NCBI RefSeq assembly: GCF_001643015.1
Contig: NZ_CP015622.1
Location: 2,741,358-2,805,357, forward strand
Direction of reading: 5' to 3'
Length of the DNA stretch: 64,000 bases
Origin: Corynebacterium crudilactis
GTDB taxonomy: Bacteria > Actinomycetota > Actinomycetes > Mycobacteriales > Mycobacteriaceae
Shown here: positions 45,481 to 52,383 of the stretch, in pieces
How positions within the stretch are numbered: the stretch's first letter is position 1
Layout of the letters: every line of letters begins with the position of its first letter
Translations under genes and position numbers: made by a program
Notes under the pieces: generated by a model
The model's database searches: none
What the model was told of the DNA's origin: nothing
The model's input: the letters and a program-made list of their open reading frames with translations, nothing else

Positions 45481-46431
45481 TTAGAAGTAATCTAAAACCA
45501 ATTTGGAATCTTGAGTACGAGAGACACAGATCGCCATAGTCTCTCCAGCCTCGCGTTCCGATGTAGTCAGCACACTATCGCGATGTTCTGGTGTACCACT
45601 GAGAACTTCCATGATGCAGGTACCGCAAATGCCCTCTTCACATGAAGTATCAATGGCACACCCTGCTTCATTGAGTACTTCTACAATGCTGCGATCAGCC
45701 GGAACATGATAAGTTTCCCCATCGAGTTCCACATCAAATTCAGTGTTAACCAAGCCCTCTTCTGATTCAGCAGGTTTGAAATTTTCGAAGTGAATGGCTT
45801 CCTCTGGGATTTTTCGACCCGAGATCGCTCTTACTTCATCCATGAATGGGGCCGGGCCACACACATATACATGAGTATCTGGAGGAGTTACCTCAATCAT
45901 ATTTTCCAAACGCTGTTTCTGAATTTCTCGATCAACGCCCAGATGTGCATGAAGCTTGTCTGAAATTTTTTCAGTCAATAAAGGCAAGAAAGCCGCCTCT
46001 TCCACGCTCCGTGCAAAATAATGCAACTCAAAGCTAATATTCCGCACATCCATGTACCTAGCCAGACTCAGCATTGGTGTAATTCCAATACCACCAGCAA
46101 TAAGTACATGATGCGCAGCACTCTCATCCATCTTGAGCAAATTTCGAGGAGCGGAAATCTTAAGCTTATCCCCGACCTTGAGATCATGAAGCGCATCCGA
46201 GCCACCTCGACCATTTTCCTCGCGCTTTACTGCAAAAAGATACGCATCATCTCCATCTGGACGCCCACAAAGGGAATACTGCCTAGTCAAAGACGTCGGT
46301 CCAACAACGTCAATGTGTGCCCCCGGTATATAATGTCCAATCGATGTACCGTCTGGTTTAGACAGATAAAACGACTTAATGGTGGGAGTCTCCTGGACGA
46401 TATCCGAGACTACGGCGTCAATGAGAGACAT
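45481..46431 (-). CDS. iacF: Phthalate-dioxygenase-reductase-type ferredoxin reductase (IacF)
   Basis: 316 residues. FMN-binding RQYSLCGRP, NAD-binding LIAGGIGITPM and VYVCGP, and a C-terminal plant-type [2Fe-2S] ferredoxin with CEEGICGTC and a later Cys (ICVSRT). It carries electrons from NAD(P)H to the Rieske oxygenase IacCD. Last gene of the iacA-F run. Confidence 0.9.
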   Translation of the reverse strand: MSLIDAVVSDIVQETPTIKSFYLSKPDGTSIGHYIPGAHIDVVGPTSLTRQYSLCGRPDGDDAYLFAVKREENGRGGSDALHDLKVGDKLKISAPRNLLKMDESAAHHVLIAGGIGITPMLSLARYMDVRNISFELHYFARSVEEAAFLPLLTEKISDKLHAHLGVDREIQKQRLENMIEVTPPDTHVYVCGPAPFMDEVRAISGRKIPEEAIHFENFKPAESEEGLVNTEFDVELDGETYHVPADRSIVEVLNEAGCAIDTSCEEGICGTCIMEVLSGTPEHRDSVLTTSEREAGETMAICVSRTQDSKLVLDYF

Positions 46432-46479
46432 GGCTGTACTCTCCTTTCAGAGTTCTATAGAGCTATTGATTTGATGCGG

Positions 46480-47238
46480 TTAACGCAGGTACAGTCCGCC
46501 GTTAATATCCCAACAAGCACCAGTGACAAAAGCGGCGTCTTCATCGGCAAGCAGTGTTACTGTTTTTGCAATAAAGGCTGGATTTCCTAATTGCTGCACC
46601 GGTATTCCTGAGATAATTCCCGATAGCTTCTCCGCCGGTACGGTCTGATGAACAACAGGCAAATCATGCGGTCCAGGAGAAATAGAGTTCACGGTGACTC
46701 CACGATCAGCTAGTTCTCGGGCGAAGATTTTAGTGGTAGTCATAATTGCACCCTTGGAAGCCGCATAATGACCTCCAGTTGCTGTACCACCATTTTGGCC
46801 AGCAAGAGAAGCCATATTAATGATTCGGCCATACCCTTGATCAGCCATTGCACCGCCAAATACCTGGCAGCCAAAGAAAATACTATCCACATTTGTTGTC
46901 AGAACTTGGTTGAATTCTTCTTCACCGAGTGTCATCAAGTCAGCAGCACGCGTAATGGCCGCATTATTGACCAAAACAGAGGGAGTGCCCCACTCTGCGA
47001 CAATCTTGTCCAGTGCATCCACAAACGATTGTCGCAGGGAGACATCCAGATAGATCGCTCGAGCAGTACTTCCATCCGGAGACAACTCCAAGGCAAGGGC
47101 TTGCGCCTTGTCTACATCAATATCCGCTAAATAAACCTTTCGGCCTGATTCATGGAGCTGGCGAACAATAAATTGGCCCATTCCACCAGCTGCACCAGTA
47201 ACTACAGCGATTTCTTCATACGGTTTTTGACTTGTCAT
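46480..47238 (-). CDS. iacE: SDR-family dehydrogenase of IAA catabolism (IacE)
   Basis: 252 residues. NAD(P)-binding VTGAAGGMGQFIV, NNAAITRAADL, catalytic Ser in NMASLAG and YAASKGA form the classical SDR set. In characterised iac pathways IacE acts on an oxidised indole-acetate intermediate near dioxindole-3-acetate; exact direction and substrate remain inference here. AAGGAAGGG ribosome site. Between iacD and iacF. Confidence 0.87.
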   Translation of the reverse strand: MTSQKPYEEIAVVTGAAGGMGQFIVRQLHESGRKVYLADIDVDKAQALALELSPDGSTARAIYLDVSLRQSFVDALDKIVAEWGTPSVLVNNAAITRAADLMTLGEEEFNQVLTTNVDSIFFGCQVFGGAMADQGYGRIINMASLAGQNGGTATGGHYAASKGAIMTTTKIFARELADRGVTVNSISPGPHDLPVVHQTVPAEKLSGIISGIPVQQLGNPAFIAKTVTLLADEDAAFVTGACWDINGGLYLR

Positions 47239-47273
47239 GGATATGCCCTTCCTTGTGATGTCTTCGTCTTCGA

Positions 47274-47774
47274 TTAGATAAGGAAACCAGCAGCGTTAAC
47301 TGCGTATTCGCTGTTTATTAATCGGGCAACTTTTTCATGGATGCGGTCCGCATCTGCGGTTTCTCCCAGCGCAATGGTGTGCGTTAACTCAGCTCCAATG
47401 GTCTGGAATTCATTCCTTTTGAAGGCAGATAAAATCTGTGCGGAACGCAAAGTCACTGCAGTGTCAGAAATGTCCTTCACTACAAAACTGGAAACATTAC
47501 GAACAGTACGTGCAGCTGCTACAGCAGATGGTGCATAACCTTGAATCATGCGTTCTACACGCATATGCCGCATTCGCTTATCATCAAAAATCATGTTCAA
47601 CGACGATGCATAATCGGTGGTATCAGGGTCAATTGGGACAACATAGACGCCATCATCGGTGAAAAGTTCTTCCCAAGCTGGATAATCTTTCGCATCCAAC
47701 AAAGCGGCTTCACGCCAGACCAATTCAATGGCACGAAGAACTCGTGGGTCTTGGAAATTGTGCATATTAGTCAT
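47274..47774 (-). CDS. iacD: Rieske dioxygenase beta subunit (IacD)
   Basis: 166 residues, the normal size of the small subunit, with the NTF2-like fold LVWREAALLDAKDYPAWEELFTDDGVYVVP and RMRHMRVERMI. The beta subunit supports the alpha-subunit ring structure and carries no metal. Overlaps the iacC stop by eight bases. Confidence 0.9.
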   Translation of the reverse strand: MTNMHNFQDPRVLRAIELVWREAALLDAKDYPAWEELFTDDGVYVVPIDPDTTDYASSLNMIFDDKRMRHMRVERMIQGYAPSAVAAARTVRNVSSFVVKDISDTAVTLRSAQILSAFKRNEFQTIGAELTHTIALGETADADRIHEKVARLINSEYAVNAAGFLI

Positions 47775-49044
47775 CGCTCATCATCTTCTTCCACATGTAG
47801 TAGGACTCCCGCATGCCGGTTTCATCAGTGACATGGGAGGTTGGCCAATTTTCCTCAGTTTCATACTCTCGTCCCAGACCACGATTAATCATGATCGGCA
47901 TATTGGGGTTGCCACCAGCACCAATTTGGACGCGATCCCAGCCCTCTGCATCATCAGGGCTTCCGAAACCAAAAGGCCCCTGGAAGTGTTCATGAATTCT
48001 CAAGCGTTCTTGGTTAACAATCTCCGGGCCTCCATCCATGCCAAGAGCCATGTGCCAGATTTCGGTCTCATTGACAGAAATCGGAATGAGTACCCGGAAG
48101 AAAGCAGAAGACATAGCAACATTGGGGAAGAAATTAAGGTTGAAACCACAACCGTGCATCGAACGCATATAACGACGGATACGCTCAGGTGATTCACCTT
48201 CTGCTTCAAGTTGATCAACAACATGCTGGAATCGAGGTTGAATTTCCTCAGTACCATCATCAACATCTAGATCGACATGAGCTGTAGCCATAATGCCCAC
48301 GCTGTGACCGTTACCCAATGCGTGAGTTTCTGCCTTTGGATCATCCATGAATGACATCATGTCTGCAGTTTCCGCATCTACCGACGCCATCCAGGATTTA
48401 TGCACCATTGGGAAGTGATAACCATCAGTGGTGTTTTCCAGCTGAATCTTCCAATTTCCCTTGAAACGGAACTTATGGACACCAATAACTTTGGTAGGAA
48501 ATCCATTAAGTTGCTTGAAAAATCGTTCCATCCAAATCTTGGAATCGCCAAGGAATTCTTCCAGTGGAGGTGCATCTTGATTAAATGTCGCAAAAATCAT
48601 GCCAAGATAGGACTCAGTCCGCAGAGTCTGCAGTGGAAAGTCTTTCTTGTCCACAACACCCTCATACCCATCAGGGTAAGGAATGCCGCGCAGTCGGCCA
48701 TCAAGAGTATAGGACCAATTGTGATACGGGCAGGTAAATCCATTTGCTTTACCGCTGGTTTGATCGCACACCGTTGCGCCACGATGACGACAACGATTTA
48801 GCAAAGTGTTGAAATTTCCTTTACGATCCCGGTTGACAATAACTGGCTGATCACCAACTTGGGTGGTCTTGAACGAACCTGCCTCAGGGATTTCACTCTC
48901 GTGTGCGACCCAGACCCAAGTCTTATAGAAAATTTTCTCCATCTCTTCCCTGAAGATTTCCGGGTCGGTGTAGAGTCTGCCAGCCACGCGGTCTTTTTCA
49001 ACCAAGTGAGAGTAACCGTCGAATGATTCTTGGGTTATAGACAT
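47767..49044 (-). CDS. iacC: Rieske ring-hydroxylating oxygenase alpha subunit (IacC)
   Basis: 425 residues. Rieske [2Fe-2S] ligands C-x-H in CRHRGATVC and C-x2-H in CPYHNWSYTLDG, 17 residues apart; the mononuclear iron site is ENTTDGYHFPMVH near residue 200. It catalyses the ring-opening oxygenation that leads to catechol in the iac pathway, together with IacD and IacF. Good ribosome site (AAGGAGAAC). Fourth of the iac genes in order A-B-C-D-E-F. Confidence 0.92.
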   Translation of the reverse strand: MSITQESFDGYSHLVEKDRVAGRLYTDPEIFREEMEKIFYKTWVWVAHESEIPEAGSFKTTQVGDQPVIVNRDRKGNFNTLLNRCRHRGATVCDQTSGKANGFTCPYHNWSYTLDGRLRGIPYPDGYEGVVDKKDFPLQTLRTESYLGMIFATFNQDAPPLEEFLGDSKIWMERFFKQLNGFPTKVIGVHKFRFKGNWKIQLENTTDGYHFPMVHKSWMASVDAETADMMSFMDDPKAETHALGNGHSVGIMATAHVDLDVDDGTEEIQPRFQHVVDQLEAEGESPERIRRYMRSMHGCGFNLNFFPNVAMSSAFFRVLIPISVNETEIWHMALGMDGGPEIVNQERLRIHEHFQGPFGFGSPDDAEGWDRVQIGAGGNPNMPIMINRGLGREYETEENWPTSHVTDETGMRESYYMWKKMMSDD

Positions 49045-49104
49045 GATGTTCTCCTTAAATAATGCAGAATTCTTAAAATGATCTCGGATGAAAATTTGTG
49101 ATAT

Positions 49105-49467
49105 TTAAAGTTCGACATCATCTCGAATCACAAGTTCACGTCCCATTCGAGCCTCAATCTTGAAGTACTTCCACAGCGCAAATTCTCCGACCATGACAGT
49201 GCGTAATAAGTTGCATGCTGCCTTCACAGTTTCCTGGTCGCGGACATCTGCCAAGATGTAGAACGTCCATGGAAATCCGTCAGAAGGGCCAACCATATGG
49301 GCATCATCGTCCATAGTTCCGATGACTTTTACACCATCCATGCCACGAAGTTTTCCAAGGAATTCTTGGGTTGCTTCCCAAACTGGACCTATTTCTGATT
49401 TAGGTAAATCAAAGAAGTTTTGGTTGTTTCCAACGCAGAACAGGGTGCGTAATGCTTCATTAGTCAT
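49105..49467 (-). CDS. iacB: IacB-like small protein, role unknown
   Basis: 120 residues, soluble, alpha/beta-looking (FYILADVRDQETVKAACNLLRTV), no cofactor motif. It sits between the acyl-CoA-dehydrogenase-like hydroxylase and the Rieske alpha subunit, exactly where iacB is in Pseudomonas. I assign it by position; the function of IacB is not established to my knowledge. GGAGAAAATC precedes the ATG. Confidence 0.72.
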   Translation of the reverse strand: MTNEALRTLFCVGNNQNFFDLPKSEIGPVWEATQEFLGKLRGMDGVKVIGTMDDDAHMVGPSDGFPWTFYILADVRDQETVKAACNLLRTVMVGEFALWKYFKIEARMGRELVIRDDVEL

Positions 49468-49500
49468 GTTGATTTTCTCCTCAACTAGAAAATTTGGTGA

Positions 49501-50694
49501 TCACGGAAAGCTGGGTAGATCAGCATCAAGATTGAGTAAAATTGCTCCAGAGGCTTCAAAAGTCTGCTCTTGCAACATCGCATGTTGTGCGGGAATGATG
49601 CCGTCTTGCAGGAATCGTTGCAGAGGATGCTTTTCAAAAATTGCGCCGGTTCCGGCAATGTTGAAAGCTGACAGCACTACTTCTCTACTCATATGCGCAG
49701 CATGAGTCGCGGCTAGTCGCAAGAGAGCCTTATCCTGGACAGTGATTTCTTCTCCCGCTACGGCCTTAGCCCATACTTCTTCTGTCGAGCCATAGAAGAA
49801 GGCACGTGCTGAGCGAAGATCCGCTTCTGCTTTAGCCAAGCCACTCTTGTATGCAGCACGATTTCCCTTGGCTGTTCCACCAGTGATGGAGGAGCTAGCA
49901 GAGCCAATATTGGTCACATAATCCAAAGCGCCACGGGCGGCGCCGAGAGAAACTACAGCAAGTACCTGAGCTGCATAAGCCAATCCGGGATAACGCGTAA
50001 TAGGCTCGTCAACGGTTGGTTGACCACCACGGACAAAAGTCATCTCATCTGGAACAAACACTCGATCAGCTCGGACATTATGTGATCCAGTCGCCTTCAT
50101 ACCAGCAACATCCCAGTTATCGATGATTTCGACAGCGTTACGATCAACCAAGGCGGTCAAGGGCTTCCCATCAGTTTCAGGGCCACCTCGTAGTCCCATG
50201 CCAAGGAGATCTGCGCCTTTACATCCACTGGCAAACTGCCATTCACCGGTGCACAGGTAGCCTCCCTCGACCTTTTCAGCTTCAAACATGGGAAACATTC
50301 CAGCGGCAAAAACAATATCTTTGCTCTGGGCGTACAATTTGCGCTGGCTTTCCACAGGCAAGGATGCAAAATAACCACTGGCAGATCCGAAGCTAGCAAC
50401 CCAACCGGTTGCCGGATCAACTTCAGAAACCTGTTCCACAAGTTTTAAAAATTCTGCTGGTGGCATTGGATCTCCACCGAATGCAGTTGGCACTGATACT
50501 CGGAATAAGCCGGCTTTTTTAAGCAAGGTCATAAAGTCTCGAGGAACAAATCCTTGTTCATTGAACTCGGTTCGACGTTCTTCAAGTACCTCTAGTGCGT
50601 GTTTAAAAGCAGATTCCCTTGGAGCACCTGCAGGTTCCGCTTCAACGTCACTCAAGGTGATTTCGCCATTTCCCAGTGCTGTTCTCACAGTCAT
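49501..50694 (-). CDS. iacA: Acyl-CoA-dehydrogenase-like flavin hydroxylase (IacA)
   Basis: About 397 residues. An acyl-CoA dehydrogenase fold of the flavin-dependent monooxygenase type (HsaA/HpaB/DszC-like): FRVSVPTAFGGDPMP, WVASFGSASGYFASLP, WQFASGCKGADLLGMG, MKATGSHNVRADRVFVP and a C-terminal helical domain. It performs the first oxidation of IAA using reduced flavin from IacG. Start: ATG at 50694 or GTG at 50688, the latter with GGAG at good spacing; the GTG at 50751 has no ribosome site. First gene of the run, divergent from the histidine kinase. Confidence 0.87.
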   Translation of the reverse strand: MTVRTALGNGEITLSDVEAEPAGAPRESAFKHALEVLEERRTEFNEQGFVPRDFMTLLKKAGLFRVSVPTAFGGDPMPPAEFLKLVEQVSEVDPATGWVASFGSASGYFASLPVESQRKLYAQSKDIVFAAGMFPMFEAEKVEGGYLCTGEWQFASGCKGADLLGMGLRGGPETDGKPLTALVDRNAVEIIDNWDVAGMKATGSHNVRADRVFVPDEMTFVRGGQPTVDEPITRYPGLAYAAQVLAVVSLGAARGALDYVTNIGSASSSITGGTAKGNRAAYKSGLAKAEADLRSARAFFYGSTEEVWAKAVAGEEITVQDKALLRLAATHAAHMSREVVLSAFNIAGTGAIFEKHPLQRFLQDGIIPAQHAMLQEQTFEASGAILLNLDADLPSFP

Positions 50695-50783
50695 CTCCGC
50701 TCGTTCTTGCGATGTCGATTGCTTTGACTTAAATGCTATGGCGTGGTTCACACTGTTTGGTATTGGAGAAAACCGTTATCTAG

Positions 50784-50799
50784 CTAAAGTTTTCTTTAG
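50784..50799. promoter_or_regulatory. Palindrome between iacA and the histidine kinase
   Basis: CTAAAG-TTTT-CTTTAG, a perfect palindrome in the shared promoter region. A good candidate for response-regulator binding. Confidence 0.5.
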
Positions 50800-50847
50800 T
50801 CGCTTCTAGAAAATTCCTCATCCACCAGGAACTTTAGAAGTCTTAGA

Positions 50848-52335
50848 ATGAACCTCATGGACCCTCTAGATGAAGATTTTCGCCTCATGATGCAGCAATC
50901 CCCCATTGGAGTGTTGCTGCACGAGGTAAATTCGCTCCGCATTCTCTGGGCAAATAAGCGGGCCTGTGAATTATTTAAATACAGCGTTGAAGAGCTTCGT
51001 TCTCTCAAAGCACACCATATGAGTTCTCAAGACGAGCGTTATCGCAGGGAAGATGGTGTCGCCTGGCTACACTCCGCTGCTATTTTTGGCTCAAGTCACC
51101 GCCAGTGGAAGTACCTAGCTTCGGATGGAACAGAATTTCTGACTGTTGCTATCGCTACATTTGTAAAGCTTCACGACAAAGACGTAATCATGGTAGAAAT
51201 GCGGCCTATCGATGATGCCATTACTCATGAAGAATCAGTCGATTGGGCAGCAACTTCTTTGGAACGCATCATTTCCCACACGACATCAGGAATATTAGTT
51301 TTTGATCACGATAACCACGTAACTCGCGCTTCTCCTTATGCCGCAGGACTATTTGGAAAAAGTTCAGAAAGCATCATCGGCATATCTTTGCTAGAACTCG
51401 GTTTGATTTCACCCGATACCGCCAAAGAAGAACTATTGAAAAACCTTGTCCAAACTGATGCCAAGGTAAATTTTAGAATCCAGGTGAAAAATGCCGATAG
51501 TACTTTCCGTTGGCTTGCCGCATACCTAGAAAACATAAAAATTGAACACAGCACATTCCGTGTTCTCATGGTTCGAGATATCACCGACCGAGTTGAAGCC
51601 GAGCAACGTGTTGCTGCACAACAGACGCAATTGCAGTACCTCAGCCGCTATAACGCAATGGGAGATATGGCATTAATTTTGGCCCATGATCTTGGCCAGC
51701 CTTTGTCTGCATCGTTAAACTTTTTAAGTGGTTTAAAAGCCCGCCTTAATTCTCCATCTGTAGATGCAGCCACTCTTAGCTATGGCATTGAAATGATTGA
51801 AAAACAACTCAATCGAGCCTCAGATATTGTCACTTCTGCAAAACGCTATGTACGACGAATTGAATCAACTACTGCCACTTTCAATCTGCTTGATGCCGTA
51901 GAAGAATCACTGTATTTCGTTCGCTTACGTGCAGAGGAACTTGGAGTAGAAATAAAGGTAGATCTAGGAAACAGGCCTCTCGTCTTGGAGGGTGAGCCAG
52001 TTCTCATTGGCCAAATTATCATCAATTTGTGTATGAACGCGATCGATGAAATTAAGCGTCCTGAAACCACCATAAAAACTTTAGAGGTAACTCTCAGAGA
52101 ATTCGGTGGGCTAGCTTCCCTGTCCGTTTCAGATCACGGAAGGGGCATGCAAACCATTCCGGCAGATCGGTTAGCTTCCGGAGCTTTTAGTGCTAAAGAA
52201 GATGGTTCAGGCATTGGCTTGCTTATCTCTGAGCAAATTGCCCAACGCCATGGCGGAACGATCCAATTCAGCCCAAATGAACCTCAAGGCACTATCGCTA
52301 CGTTATCGCTGCCGCTTAAACCTATAAAAAGTTAA
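50848..52335 (+). CDS. FixL-like sensor histidine kinase with two PAS domains
   Basis: 495 residues, no membrane segment, so the signal is cytoplasmic. Two PAS domains (about 15-130 and 140-255; WANKRACELFKYSVEEL and ASPYAAGLFGKSSESIIGI) are followed by the phospho-acceptor box MALILAHDLGQPLSASLNF near residue 280 and an ATPase domain with NLCMNAIDE, DHGRGM and GSGIGL. The AHDLGQPL box is of the FixL type. A heme-binding PAS is not evident, so the ligand may be IAA or a metabolite. Pairs with the FixJ-type regulator at 44723. Start at 50848 or the ATG three codons later. Confidence 0.87.
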   Translation: MNLMDPLDEDFRLMMQQSPIGVLLHEVNSLRILWANKRACELFKYSVEELRSLKAHHMSSQDERYRREDGVAWLHSAAIFGSSHRQWKYLASDGTEFLTVAIATFVKLHDKDVIMVEMRPIDDAITHEESVDWAATSLERIISHTTSGILVFDHDNHVTRASPYAAGLFGKSSESIIGISLLELGLISPDTAKEELLKNLVQTDAKVNFRIQVKNADSTFRWLAAYLENIKIEHSTFRVLMVRDITDRVEAEQRVAAQQTQLQYLSRYNAMGDMALILAHDLGQPLSASLNFLSGLKARLNSPSVDAATLSYGIEMIEKQLNRASDIVTSAKRYVRRIESTTATFNLLDAVEESLYFVRLRAEELGVEIKVDLGNRPLVLEGEPVLIGQIIINLCMNAIDEIKRPETTIKTLEVTLREFGGLASLSVSDHGRGMQTIPADRLASGAFSAKEDGSGIGLLISEQIAQRHGGTIQFSPNEPQGTIATLSLPLKPIKS

Positions 52336-52383
52336 TCCCGAGGATTAATCATCGATGGAAGCTTTAGAATTTTTTCAAATGCA

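Noticed and set aside
45481..50694. Alternative reading as a benzoate, phthalate or vanillate degradation operon
   Set aside because: Those lack the acyl-CoA-dehydrogenase-like hydroxylase, flavin reductase, amidase and SnoaL-like genes present here; the combined set fits iac.
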